From assembly GCA_037074765.1 (NCBI GenBank), contig JBAMDO010000059.1, positions 186,001 to 250,000 on the forward strand: a stretch of 64,000 nucleotides of DNA, written 5' to 3'. Position numbers and translations under genes: made by a program. Shown in pieces: positions 12,737 to 27,700 of this stretch. The notes under the pieces were generated by a model that did no database searches, was not told where the DNA came from, and saw only the letters and a program-made list of their open reading frames with translations. How positions within the stretch are numbered: position 1 is the stretch's first letter; every line of letters starts with the position of its first letter. The DNA comes from Mansonella perstans. Lineage: Eukaryota; Nematoda; Chromadorea; Rhabditida; Onchocercidae.

Positions 12737-15700
12737 CCACACTATTAGCCATTTCTTTGCTGTAGTCAATGACATTTTTGAATATATTTTTAGCCAATCA
12801 TTTTTCTGGATCTTTTCCAATCAAAAACAATGCACACTCATTTCAACTGTTGATTTGAATATTTTTCCAAGAATATTTATAACAATATATGAAGAGGGAA
12901 TGTTCGATTGATAGATTCAATTGACAACCTTTTCCCAATGCAACGACCGAATCAACAATAGTTCAGCAGTATCGGGATCAATTGAAAATGAACCCGTTGA
13001 AGAACCATAAACTATCGAATAGCTCAACGGTTCAACATTATTTTCATCCATATCATGAGCAGATATGCTTCCAATTATTGAACCTAAATTTTTTCAAGCA
13101 ATGCTTATCTCATAAGATGACACAAAACACATATAAACAAAAATTGAAGCGAACTATTTATTTCTTATTAAAGATTCACCTGTTGGCTCATTTTCCTTAA
13201 TTGTGAAAAATTTTGGGCAATCGGAAAATTGAGGCCAATAAATATTTGTTGGTTGTATTACAATGCGTACATTGAGTTGTTCCATTTGATAATCATCTTT
13301 CGGTGTCCATTTTATAGCTTTAAGGAAATAACTTTTATTGTGTGTCCAACGGATGCTTGTTGCTAGATACAAGATCGAGGTGATACTATCCAGGTAGAAT
13401 GTATCTGTCTAAAAGTTAATCGATGATATATATTTTCATTTTACTCCTTTTTTTTTTTAAATTAATGAACTTTTTTAAAAATTAACAATTCCATCGGATA
13501 TCTTCCAACTATTTATTTTTTCTGCTCTTTCCGGAAAAATTGTTCTGTCGCATTTTCTTGACTTCAAAAGATAAACTTAATGAAATAAAAAAGAGAAAAT
13601 TGCAGTGTAAAATAGTCACTTCGTTTGCTAAATACCAAAATGATCCATCACTCCATTCATTGTTTAACGTTAACAATTTTGAACCAACTGGAGTGGTCTT
13701 TGATATCCTGGAATTGAAGTCAAATTATTTTTGAACTTAAAATCATGTCACTTATTTACATCATGAGCCTTTTTTTTGTAAACATCAGCCACCTTAAGTT
13801 ACAGTTGCAAACATCATTGGCCTTATCATATAGTTGTAAACATCACTGACTCTATCAGGCTGTTGCAAACACTGACCTTATCGGACAGTTGTAAACATCA
13901 CTGACCTTAACACAGTTACAAACATCATTGATCTTATCACACACTTGCAAACATCACTGGCCTTACTACACAGTTGTAAGCATCACTGACCTTAAGTTAC
14001 AGTTGCAAACATCATTAGCCTTATCACACAGTTGTAAATATCACTGACCTTAACACACAGTTGCAAACATAACTGACCTTATTACAGTTATTTTATTATC
14101 CATATGTGACATTCCAAAATTTGTTATACGGATTGTAAATGTAATTTGTTTTTGATGTCCATCATTATCAAATGCTGTTACAATAAGCGTTCCACTATCC
14201 CTTATTGTGGTTGCATTGAAATATGCAGATGCACGAACAGTATTGTTCCAAATCTCGAAATTACTCGAAATATCTGAAACTTATTGCTTAACACTTATTT
14301 GTCAACATTATCTTATCAAAAAGTTATTTTTTCTCGAATAGTTGAAAAAGGTCGAAAAAATGTCAACAGAATGTCAACAGTTTATTTACTTAACTACTAC
14401 TTACTTCAATCTTACTTATTTCAATAGTTACTTATTTTAACAGTAAGCTGAAAGTTTCGTACTATTCTGGTGAAAATTTATCAGTTTTTAAGATCAGAAT
14501 CATACCGCTCATTTCGATTTGCCAACGAACTACATTCGTTGCATTAAGTTTCTTTAGCATACAACCTGATGTACACTTTTCATCAATCCTACAAATTCAT
14601 CCAATCAATTAATAGGCTATTAATTAGGAGATGATGAATTTTAAGTATCTATCAGATCTTCATAGAATTGTTTTCTGTTTTAAACGAAAACCTTAACAGT
14701 CATACTAGTAGCTGGAACAGTTCAGGTGACAATGATTCATTCTGTCATTTTTTGGTAAGTTATTCTTCTAAGGGTATGATAATATCCGGATAAACTGCTG
14801 ATACTTTAGACCACTTTATCATACTAGACCACTTACAATTACCCCATGAAATTCATTGATAGTTAATTCAGCAGTCATGTAAGCAAGCTACGCAATATTC
14901 TGATGTGATGTATGGGAAAAATAATTGTAGGTTTAATTGATGATTGTTCTGGACTTATCAATGAAGAAAAAAAAAGCTCTAAAAACATACTTAATGATAC
15001 GATCCATTGGTTCTAGGAATTTGACCTTTGAATGTATTTTTCCTGCAATGATACGAATTGGACAAATTGTTGACCGTGCTTGCATGTCACCATTTCGATC
15101 GAGAACAATCACCGACAAACGGCTTTCTTCCCTGTAGTCTTTTTCCGAGGGTTTCCTTTTCACAAATAATTCTCCTACAAAAATTGAAAAGTTGGATTTC
15201 ATCCGGAATTACATCATCCGATTTTTATCATATTTTTATTAGTAATTAGCTATTAAATGTAATATTTTATTGTGCAATAAATCAGAATTGTTAAAAATTC
15301 ATCAAATATTGCAAATATTATTTTCAAATGCAGTTCTTTGAAGTAAAATTCGAAATTACTCATAATTCATTAACATCTATCACGTACCGTTATCTCGAAT
15401 AGCGTAATTGACATCTTCTACTTGCAAATGATACAGTAAAGTTCCGTTCAAACCCTCATCCGGATCTGTTGCAATCATTTTGTCAAATGTTGCACCAACA
15501 TCAATGTCATTAGTAAGCGTAAAGGAATTTACTGGTGGACAGGATGGTGAATTATCATTGATATCCAAAATTTTAATGTAAATAGTTGCTTGAGATAAGA
15601 GTTCAGGCTGAAAAGAGAACCATACAATTACATCAACCGGTTTGTATCATTTGTTTATATTAGTTTATCATGATAGTTTTTGATTTAAAATATGAAATTT

Positions 15701-18700
15701 ATTTAAATTTCAATTTTTAAAAGTTTGCAAAGAATTTCGATCAATAATTTCGTTCCAAAATTCAATCTTGTCAACCAAAAACTCTTCATTGTTAAATTAA
15801 TGCCTGAAATTTTGTTCATTTTCCTCGTTCTAAGCTAACATGCTCCTGTTATTGTGATATTCCTGCAGATATATTTAAATGTTTTAAACATGAAAAATTA
15901 AAAAAAAAAACCCTTACTTTTCCATGATCACTAGCAATAACAAACAACTGATATTCGGCAGTTGTTTCGCGATCAAGAATTGTTTTTACAAAAATATTTC
16001 CGGTTATCGGATGAATACCGAAATGAGAATTTTCTTCACTCAATCGATAAGAAATTCTAGCATTCTGTTCGCTATCCAGGTCTCTTGCTTGAATTGTTAG
16101 AATATCCGTCATCAGCTGAATATCTTCCGGTACCTGAATTTTTTATCAATTTATTAGCAAAATATTAATTTCTTTTTGAGACATATCAATAAATCCATAA
16201 ATCCAGGTACAAGTGTCATGCATTTGAGATTTCCGATTTTACATATTTCTATATGAATTAATTGTCTTTTGCAAATTTCCTTTAATTTTTTTTCATACAA
16301 ATAAATCAAATAATTACTTCTACGGAATATATTTGTTTCATAAATTCAGGCCTATTATCGTTAACATCCAAGACATTAAGTATGACAGTGATATTGGATG
16401 ATCGTGATGGTATTCCTTGATCTCGTGCTTGTATGATCAAAGAATATTTCTTGATTGTTTCAAAATCCAAATTAGCCAACAATGTTAATTCACCACTTAA
16501 TGGTCGTACTGTAACCGGACATAATGGTTCACTTTCTAACATTGCATAGATCACTTCACCATTCTAAATTTTACTTATAAAATTATTTACATGAAAATCA
16601 TTTACTAATGCATTACATTCATTTTTATTGATGAGATATTTAAAATGAAAGTTAAAATTTTTAAAAAAAGAAATTCAAAAATATTATTAGTAGGACCAAG
16701 AAGTACAAATATTACAGAAAGGAGGTTAGAGTTCAACTATCGAGAGCTCGTTAATGTCATTTGGTAATTAATTCCTATGTATTTAACCTTTCCACGATCC
16801 TTATCATAAGCTTGTACAGCGAAGAATGGTTGATGTATTGGATGATTTTCATAGATGTACGATTCCACTTTATCCATCTCAAATTCCGGAGCATTATCAT
16901 TGGTATCGGTTAATCGGATAAGTACTTGCGTATAATTTACTCGACCATTTTCCATTCGTGCCTATACAAAAAAAAAACTTTTATACCAGGATATTCATAA
17001 ATGTAAAAAAATTAATTCAAATTTCAATTTGATTACCTGTACATTAAGTAATAACTGTTCCCATTTATCAGCATCCAAATATTGGGCAACGCTAATTTGA
17101 CCATTTTTTGCATCAATTACAAAGAAATGATCCGAATCACCGGAATATATACTGTAATTTACTGGAAATAATCCATTAGCTTTAACCTGAAAAAGAAAAA
17201 AAATTCAAATTATTTGATTTGGTAAACAAAACAACAGCAATAACAACAACAGTCACTCCTACAATAACTACTACTACAACTACTGCTACTGTATTATTGA
17301 TTTAAAATGATTTCAAGAGAATAATTAATAAATTCCATTTAATGAAGTGTTTCAATTTGTAACAATTACTTACTTCACCGATTGTAATTTCCGGAAGGAT
17401 TTCTTCTAGAACATTAAATTCGTATAATGTATTGGTAAATTGTGGTGTTTGTATGGAACTATTGACAACACTGATGTCAATAATAGCCTAAAATTTATTG
17501 CATTTTTAAATAAATTTAAAAAAAAACAGAAAAAAATTCCTTGAAAAATGCATAAAATATATACCTGTTTCTCGCTTACCAATCCAGTTTCGTCTACAGC
17601 TTCCACTCTCAACTGATAATGCTCCTTTGATAATTTGTTCTGCACATATAAATAACCGGATTTTGCATCCAGACGAAAAGCATTCGTTTCTTTGCTTGCA
17701 AATCGATAATGTACCTTACAAAAGAAAAAAACAAAGGTCAAAAGATCATTTTTGATCAAAAGATCAAAATATATTATCTAACAATGGATATTATGTAATT
17801 ACATTATTAGAATGAGCAAATCATTTAATCATTTATTATCTCATAGAGTATCTCTGAGATATCCTTGCAAGCAAAATGTTTCCATTTTAAATAAATCTGT
17901 AAAACAAGCAAAAAAAAAAATCACAAATACAATTAAATTCAAAATCAAGTAACTAATTAAATCAAAAATAAAACGACGAGTTCAAGTCCTCCGATACTTC
18001 GTCATGCAAAAATGTTGAATTCAATATTTTATAGTGAAAATTTAGATAATACAAAATTTTTTATTTTTAATTCAAATTCTAATTCACTACTTTTTCATTA
18101 TGATGAAAAGACTAAATAGGCATATCATTATGATAGAAACCCTAAATAGGTATTTCACCATTGCAATACAATTTGTAGAATTTTAATTGAAAGAGATATT
18201 TTTCCGATTTTACAAAATATATAATTTGCATACCTTTCCGTAGATTCCACTATCGGCATCATTAGCGGAAATAAGTAACAACTGACTATCAATTTTTACG
18301 TTTTCACGTAACGATACGTTATACTGTTCGGGATTAAATATAGGTGCATTATCATTTACATCTTCTACGTAAACATTTACTAAAGCTCGACTTGATTGAC
18401 CATCTAAAAGATAGCAAATTTCCATCTCAGTTACAATTATATTTCAGGAATATAACATTAGCCCTGATAAGTTTCATCGTGGAATATTCCTCTGAGATAT
18501 CCTTGTATCATTCTCCGTTTTTATTATTGGAATTTTTATTAATTGATTAAATCAGTGCCATCTTTTTTTTTTTTGTTTAAACAATTATATGATACATAAA
18601 AAAGAAAGTGAAATTATCCCTACGGTTATTAAAAATCCAGAGGGTATGCAAATTATTCCATATATATGTTCTGTGTTTATCTATCCATGTGTATCTGTAT

Positions 18701-21700
18701 CATCTATCTGTCTGTGTATATGATATCAGCTTGAGCGACAATCATTATAAAAGAAAATTTTGCATTCTGCAGAATTAACTAATTACTTCTTTGAGTATCT
18801 TGAAATAATTGATCAGATGCCATCTGCCGTCATTTTGTGAGTGCAAAATAAATCAATACGTTATGGCATAAAAAATACATGCAGTAAAACTTAAATTAAA
18901 CTTGTGCTGTATCAATAATTTAATAAATTAATAGGAATTTTGCTTACTTTTTACTCATTCTAAACGTATCAGAGAATTATTCACGTTTCCTTCAAGCGTA
19001 AGTTACACGTGATTGATTATCACGTTTTCTTAGAGTGTAATTTTAGAATTTAATTGAAACTTACTTATGTCATGAGCATATACATGAAGCTGATAAATGG
19101 TGCATTGTTCATAGTCAAGAATCGAATCAAGACAAATGTTTCCGGATTTTTTATCAATTCGGAATGGTTCTTTAGCTAAATGAATCTTCGATAAACTGTA
19201 ATGTATGCTGCTTTCATTGCCACAACTGCTGTTTGCTGTTATCTAAATAATATCGCGTGTAAATTCAATAATTCAAACTTTTTATTTTATCTCCATGGAA
19301 ACATTATGGCACTACTTCATATCTCTTTTTCTGGTTGCTTCCATTATCCTAATCATTATAAACAGTATTGAAGCATTAAGTTCAAATAATTTATATAGTT
19401 GTGAATGCAGTGAGTTCAATAGTCTATCTAGATCAAAAATGATTGAGCCAAATAAATGAATCAAATAATTTATACAGTTATAGAAACAGTAAATCTTATG
19501 CAGTTTCAGAAGTATTAGTTCAAATAGACTGATTGTAAAAATATTGTATTAAATAGTCCATTGAGTAGTTGTAAAAACATTGAGCCAAATGCTACATGCC
19601 GTTACAAAATCGATTGAGTCAGATAGTCTATATAAAAAAGTTGTAAAATTGCTGAGTTAAATAGTCTGTATAGTTGTAGAAGTATTGATTCGAATATAAC
19701 TATAAAAAAATTTTGTCAAATGAACCATATTTTTGTTGTTGTTAGAGTTTTAGTCACATAAAAGTAATTAATTAATTAAAATTTTAGTTAAAGAAATTTG
19801 AAAGGATGTCATTGAAATGTATGCCTTTATTGTTTCTTAATTTGGGCAGCGAAATGATTTATATTTTGCAGCATCGTCTAATGGTATTTCTTGTCAGTCT
19901 TATCATTTCATTAGTTGCATGAAATTAATTAACTTAAATTAAATCTAAAATTATTTTCATTTCTTGTATGATTTCATAATGAATTTGAGCAGCACAATTC
20001 AGGAAGAGAAAATATGAAATAGATGAAAGATTTTTTCCTTTGGATTTTTAGAAACAAATTAAATTAAATTGTTACGAAATTTCTAATTTCATTTATTATA
20101 AAGTTTCCAGTTGATTACTGATCAATAGAAAATTAAATTTGAACAATTAAAAAAAAATTTCAAATTCCGAATATTTTAAAAAAGTGCATTTATTTATTTT
20201 TCATGCTCAAAATATTGGAAAAGAGAAGGCGATACAAGTACTACGAGACATTTCATACATTCTTTTCAATACCAAATTTTTAAACGAATTATGCAAACCA
20301 CAATATATTTGTAGTAAATTGGTTATTAGAACATTTTTCGAAAAAGTTGCCCATTCAAGCATAATGCGACTTAATAAACCCAGGTAATTTGTCAATTTAA
20401 CTTATATCGTTAATTCAAAAAAAATTAACAAAAATTCAAAAAAAAAATTGATATGCATAGTTTGAATTTAAAAAAGTTTTGACAAAAATTCAATTAAAAA
20501 GTTGATATGTGTGTATAATTTATTTATAAAAATTGATTTGTTTAATTTGGCGTTATTGTCGCAGCTTTCTAATTTTATATTTGTCCATTAAAAATTCTGT
20601 TATTTTTCAGTAGACCAGATAGTGCATTGGTTTTGGTTCACTCAGTAAATCTTCAATGTAACTTATTTTATTAAAAAATCAAAACTTATCTTATTCAAAG
20701 TTATTTTAATTAAAAGTGTCTCATCATCATTTTGTGTGCAATAATTTAGCGTTAATGTCGCATCTTTCAGATTTCATACTTGTTCATTACAATTTCACTA
20801 AACTCTAAACTATATGTATTTTCACATCTTTTTTTAAGCATGGATAAGTTATATGCTTTAATGATGATGACTTATAAATATCAACTTCAACTTTGCAACG
20901 GACCTGAAAATATCGTCTTCATTACGCTCAACCATTTAGACTGCGTTCGACAAATTTTGCCAAGAGACGAAAAGTTGAAAGAATTCTTGGATTTGGCTCA
21001 TCGAATGGTTATTTGTTAAAATTTTTAAACATAAAAAAAAATGAACCAAAAATTTTCGTTGTGCTAAAAAAAACTACAAATTCAAAATTCAAAATTAAAT
21101 AAAAGCTTTTTTTTTTAAATATTCTAAAAGTATGAAGCGTCATTTTAACATATCAAGCATATGAATTCATAAAAGATAAAGTAAGACTTTACAGTTTTAA
21201 TTTAATTCCATTATCAGTCAAATATCAGGTCAATGAATCAATTCACATAATTTTAGGTTATTGTAATGTATCACGCAATTCCTCTCTGGGAGAAAGCAAT
21301 GATTCGAAGTTATTTGTTGAATTTTTTTCAGGTAGATTAGAAAATTTACTCGTCGCTTTTCTTATTAAACAAAACTATTAAAGAACAATAAGTCGGTGAA
21401 TCCTAGAAATTGCTTATTAAAGAAAATCCTTAAAATTACATACTAATGTGAATGCTTAAATTAAATGTTAATCCTTAAACTACAATATTAATGGAAATTA
21501 TTGTTAATATAATTGCTCAAATAACATTCTTAATGGTAATTATACGTTAGCGTGAATCCTTAAAATTAAATGGTTATTGTTCGTTATACATGTTAATTTA
21601 CACATGTAACACGTATTAATGTGAAATATATTTAAGAAAGATTTTTGAATTCTATAGTATTTCATATCTTTTTTTTTGACGTGAAAGAAATTTACGGAAA

Positions 21701-24700
21701 TAAAGTTTATTGCTAAGGATTTACGAATGAATGTATCGATTTTTGTACGTGAAAAGAAGCAAACGGAAGAAGGTCAATTTATCCTGTATCCGGATTCAAA
21801 CTGTCAATTAGTGTACAATGGTAATCCACCTGGTGTAATCAAATATTTCGGCAATGATGGGAAAGTTCAAACAGAATCGTTTATCGCTGATGATAATAAT
21901 GCTATTACGTACAAATCATGCAACGCTCAGGTAAATTTTTTTTTTTCATGCTTAAACCAAAATAAGAGATTATTTTATAAAGTAAATTTGAAAATTTGAA
22001 GAAATACGATTAGTATTACGATGCTGTACCAATTTGAAAGATTTTCAGATCAATTTCCAGATGAAAATGCTTTTCTGAATTGAAAGATTTCCAAGTCAAA
22101 TTTTAAAAAACAATGTAAAACAATTGTACCAATGTATGACCAAATTCCATGTTTATAATTCAAATTCTTGAATTATTAATTAATCAGGAAGAAATATCAT
22201 AAAATACCAATAGTGTTTTATGTTTGTCCTATTCTAAGACATTTTTGAGATTAATTTTAAGAGTTAATTATATTAGGGGAATGTTGAATTAAATTCAAGG
22301 GACAGAGGTACAACATTGGGTACAAATATGTATGTGTCATCAGGATGTTTACAGGTTGGCTTTTTTCTCAGTTCACTTTCGCAAATTTTCACTCATTGAC
22401 AAATCTTCAAAAATAGCAAGTCTATTTCAAAATTATTTTTATATTAAATATATAAGACATTTTTGGAATTAATTTTGAGTTAATTATATTAGGGGAATGT
22501 TGAATTAAATGCAAATAACAAAGGTACAACACTGAGTACGACTGATAATGATTCGTTCTGTCATTTTTTGGCAAATTACCCTTCTAAGGAAAATAACATG
22601 CACTGAGAGCGATAAATCCAAATCTCAAGGAGACTTATCATTATTTTCGTTAATTAAAAGTGAATAATAATAAATGCAGTTAAATTTGAATTTTACACAA
22701 ATACATTCCGTCATTTACTCATCGGAATGATTTTCTTATTCCAGATAAAAGGCAATGAAAACATAATGAAACCAGAAGCTTCATTACAAGAAGATGAATT
22801 ACGACTATTATCAGCATTAATTGTTTCACCTGAACAAAACCAACAAAAAGGTAAATTTCGAAAAATTTAAATTTGCAGTAGTATTTGTAAATTTTTATTT
22901 CATTTTATTTTATTTCACATTTTTTCGTATTTAGCTTTTTCATTTTTCACTGAATCTTTTTTTTTTCAAAAATTTCAGGATTTGATCTGAATTTATTTAC
23001 GGATGAAACAGATGAACAAATACTTCTGCAACAGGAACATGATAATGCACTAGCAACAGTTAGAACCACTCATATTGATGCTAGAAAGTCTCGTAAAACA
23101 ATTACTGCAGCAGTTGCTGATGTAAACATTTTCAATCAAAAAAAAAATTTTTTTTTTAAATTTCTATAGATAGTACAAATTTCGGATTTTCCTATTATTT
23201 TAACAGTTAACAACAAAAATTGGCAATAACTTGTCTAGCAAATGTATTATCAAATGAACAGTGAGAAAAGTTAAACATGCAAAATAAAATTTAATAATTA
23301 TAACTGAAAAACTTAATAGTTTTTACAATGAAATTTCTTCCGTCCCTTTGCAATGTGACCCAAAAGATAATCACCAATTAATCAGGCAAATTAAAAAAAA
23401 AAAGCCAGATTATCCCTTTTAATACCTCCTTAACAATCTCTAGAGTAAGCAAAAATTATTTGTTGTTTACGCAAATAATTATTCAATCGGTTAATTGATT
23501 AAATTCAAAAATTTTTTTAATAAAATCTTTTATTAAAATAAACATTGTTTTCTTTGAATAGGCAGAAGTTACGTCAAGAAAAGTTATTCCAAAAGACTTA
23601 GATTATAGTTTTGAAGCTTTAAAATTCCATTCTCTCTAACAAGTAATCAAATCTGTCGGATAAATCAACGATTTTCTTGCATTTGGCATTAATAAAATTA
23701 GTTAAATAAGTGATTAAAAAAACATCGTTTCTATAGGACTCTTACTTGATCGTATTTTTGTCTGCTTTACAAAATTAATGAAATTCATGAATTCATTGAA
23801 TCATGACGATGATGCTAGATCTAAAATAAATGACAGTCTTGGCCATAACCGTAAATTCATTTCACATTTCATTTTTTTAAAATCTCTTTAATGACCGAAA
23901 TTTAATTTATAATTGCATACATTATTGCCTAACGTAAATTGATCGTACTTTTAATAATCTTGTTCCAGAAAGAAAAAGAAATTTAGGTTAGTTTGCTGTA
24001 AATTTTTCCAACTAAAAAATATTTTAAAAAAAAAGGAAAAGAATTGATAAATTGAAAGTGTTCTTTATTTGCTCATATTTTAATTTCTCATAAAATTCTA
24101 TTGCTCTCTTCCCTTAATATTTTCTGGAAAAAAAATTTGATCTGTGAATAGAAAATTTGGTTTGAATTGATTTATAATAACAAATGACGATCCGATTTTT
24201 TTTTCCAGGAATATTACTGCGAATTGATTGTATTTTAATCGTCTTTTTTTTTTATTTGAATCTGAAACTGATTGATATAATTTGATCTAAGGTATTTTCA
24301 ACAAACAAGTAATGTAGCGTGTAGGGTAATCAATTTTTGCGAGTAGATCTGGAACTAATTGATTAATATGATAATAAGATATTTTCAACAAACAAATATT
24401 GATAAGAATTATCATTGCACATTGATCATTCAGAATAGTTCATTTTCCAGAAGAAGCATCTTTTTTTTTCGTCACCTTTTTTTTGTCATCCTACTTACTT
24501 GAGAAAATAACTATTCATAGATTGAGTAATTACAAGAGATAAATGATGAAGTTAGACTATAAAATTATTTGATATTGATGGAATGATATTGCGACAATAC
24601 TACATACTACCGAGTATGTTCTAGTCTTTTCAAGGACATATCAAGTATCACAGCGTCAAATGTAACAACAGCAATAAAAGTGAAACACAACCATTGCAGC

Positions 24701-27700
24701 TAGCGTTTAATGTTGAAAAAAGGTCATAGGTCACTTGGAAATCTAATAACCATAGTAAATAACAAAAAAAAAGTACTAGAACAATTATCGCTGTCATTAG
24801 ATGTTGAAGGATGGTCGTGGGTCACTGATAAATTTTCATTCACTCGATCAACTTTTTTGCACCATAATTATATTTATAATAATAGTTTCAACAACTTTTT
24901 TACACTATATAACTTATATTTATAAATAATACAGTCATGATATATGCAAGAGCTTGCTGATTATCAGTCCATAACGATCGTTTTTTATATAAACGAAGAT
25001 TTTAACAGTGATCTATGATCTTTTATTTAGCATCTAATACATATTTTAAGATTTCATCCGCGGTTAAAATTTGAAAAGCAAAATTATATTTCGAAAGTTT
25101 AATTATTCAAGATTGAAATTTTAAGTAATTTAATACTATCGATCTAAAGCCAGTTTTCGATTTACAAGATCGCCGCTTTTTTTTGTTAAAAGATTTTCCA
25201 TAAAATCTGCACACTATAGACTGTATTTGGTAACTATTGTCTTGGATGTATCATTGATAAATTCAATCTTATGCAATTTGTTAGTTGTTATTTAATTGAT
25301 TGATTCGTTGAGTGTTAAAATGCAATATTTGATTCCAAGAGCTTATTAAAACTTCAGCACATGTTAAAAGAAATATTTTAAAAAAAAAAAAAAAACGAAC
25401 TTTTAGACTTACCATTCTTTTGTTAATTTAGAACTTGAAAACTTTAAAATTTTGAATTACAAAAATGTTGGGCAAATTTAACAATTACTTTTATTATTCA
25501 ACATTATTGTTATTACTAGTATTTTCTGTTGTAATAAATTTTAATTTAAAAAATTTCTAAAATTTTCAGCTAAAAATGGATGAACCAGTACGACAGTCGA
25601 AAAAAGGCGAAGAAATATTAAATTTATTAGATGAAGCAACAAATTATTCTGATATATGAGCCAGAGAAATTCTACAACGCATCTTCACTGGTCATAAACA
25701 AAAAAGCAGCCAAGAAAATAGCTTCTAAAGCAAGGAATATTTCACGATAAATTGCAAATAGAGGTTAAAGCTTAAATTTTCAAGGGTTTTTAAAAAAAAA
25801 TTTATCACACATGGAAGTTGTGTTGCAGTGAAATGAAATGAAACGAAATTTTCGTCCCAAGAATTCCATAAATTAAGTTGCTATTAATTAAATTTTCAAC
25901 TTTTCCATGTCATACATACATTTTGTCAATAAATAATCTTACTGTTAAATTAGTTTTGAAAGAATTTGTAAAATTTTTAAAATTTCAAATTTTTTTTTAA
26001 AATTATTATTCCTATTTATGCTGTAAGCAATTATTATTCCTATTTATGCTGCAAGTAATATTAATTTAGTAATTATGCATTTCATAGGTATTAATTTATG
26101 GTTGAGGATTAAAGTGAAACTATATTTTCATGATTTAATTATTAGAAATTAAAATATGCTACAGAGATATTGAAGCAAAAGTATCATTAGCGTGACATTA
26201 ATCCATTTCTCATTTCTCATTTTCAATCACTAATGAATTAAATCAATAGAGGTAAAATGTGTTGTAATTATTGAAAATGGTTAAAATTCTACAAATTTCA
26301 ACTTTAGCTTTTTGTTTTATCAAAAGTTGAAAATTTCTCATTAATTTTTTTAACACTTTAATTTACCTTTTTCCTCCTTTTTTTTTTAATAAATATTTTA
26401 AGAAAATTATTTGAGTTAACTCGAATTTAATTTTAATTCGAATTTTTAAAATGATTTATGTAAAGAAAATTCATACCATTCCATTTCTTTTCATTTTTTC
26501 TTACTCTCTCTCCCTCTTATCTCTAATTACATTTTCTGGAAGAAATTCATTGCCATGACAGTTAATTTAAACTAATAAATATCTCTCATTTTTTTTTTAA
26601 ACTTCCAAATTAGTTTATTGAAAATTTTTTTTCTCTTAGCAATCATAATGATTTAAATGTTGATCGTACTAAATTTTAAAAATGTCATGGCCATTTTTCG
26701 TCCTCCTTTAACGATGTAATGGTCATTTTTTACCCCTTCTAACAGTATTAATGGCTATTTTCCGCCCTTTTTAAGTTATGGTAATTTTTTGCCCCTTTTA
26801 ACACTGTTATTCTACCTTCTTTTGACCATTATCATTAGTGTTGAATTTCTGGTCATGATCTGTTTTTTTTTTTGGTCAATTTTTTTCTAGTAGTTATACG
26901 CAATTTAACTGGCAAATTTGGTTAATGAATGTTACCTGTTATAATCAGATAATCTTGAGATAGTATGCTTCTTCAATATATGTTCATATATGGATTAGGA
27001 TGTTAAATCTATTAGTATGTTAAAGAAATTTGTTGATGACAATTATCAAGTATTCTTTTCAACTTGTTAGTTACTGTATTCTTTTCAATTTGTAATTTTT
27101 GAATGAAGTACTTGTAAAATGATTGTGTCATTTTGAACTTTAATAATTACTTATATAAGTGTGTACATTATTAATTTGAATAAATTGAAAATTTCAATTG
27201 AATTTTGTAACTTATGAAATAATTATGAAATTTGTGAAAATTTTAATGGATTTTATAAATGCATTAGATAATTTTATTGCTATAGGTAACATTCTATAAG
27301 GACATATTTGTACAAAAGATGTAGATAATGATGATGATGATGATGATGATGATGGGAAAATTGATGAATGTGGATAAAATATTGAGAAAGTATGAATCAA
27401 TCCTTGTTTATCATAATGCAAAATGTGACCTTTAACTAATATATTTTTCTCTTCCTCTCTCTCTCTCTTGGTCTATAATGTCCATTATGTCCATCATCAT
27501 CAATGACTTGTGTTAGGTACGTATCACTTAGAATATTACTATTTCTAAAGAGTAGTAGTCGTAGTAGGTGCACGCGAAATCCTTCACTTTACTTCGCTTT
27601 TCACATATCCAACTTCTTTTCTTTTTGTAAACACACATCTCATTTGTGGATTATTTGAAAATGAAATAAGTGACCACACACAAATAATGTTGACCATAAC

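Larger units (their letters stand above)
11562..19242 (-). other. Cadherin exons 10-26: repeats 6-15
   Basis: The exons are 19242-19065, 18403-18234, 17714-17565, 17487-17374, 17186-17037, 16961-16788, 16563-16318, 16133-15918, 15607-15388, 15174-14991, 14588-14506, 14273-14086, 13408-13180, 13083-12929, 12574-12453, 12279-12119 and 11777-11562. Exon 10 resumes repeat 6 exactly where exon 9 left it, phase 0 to phase 0, which shows that the two halves are one gene. Good calcium linkers appear in repeats 6, 8, 9, 10 and 14. Repeats 11, 12, 13 and 15 keep the cadherin rhythm but have lost the NDN motif. The intron between 14086 and 13408 contains a 31-bp minisatellite. Confidence 0.78.

Noticed and set aside
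12675..12911. Open frame starting with a His-Thr run
   Set aside because: It begins inside the CA microsatellite and crosses cadherin intron sequence.
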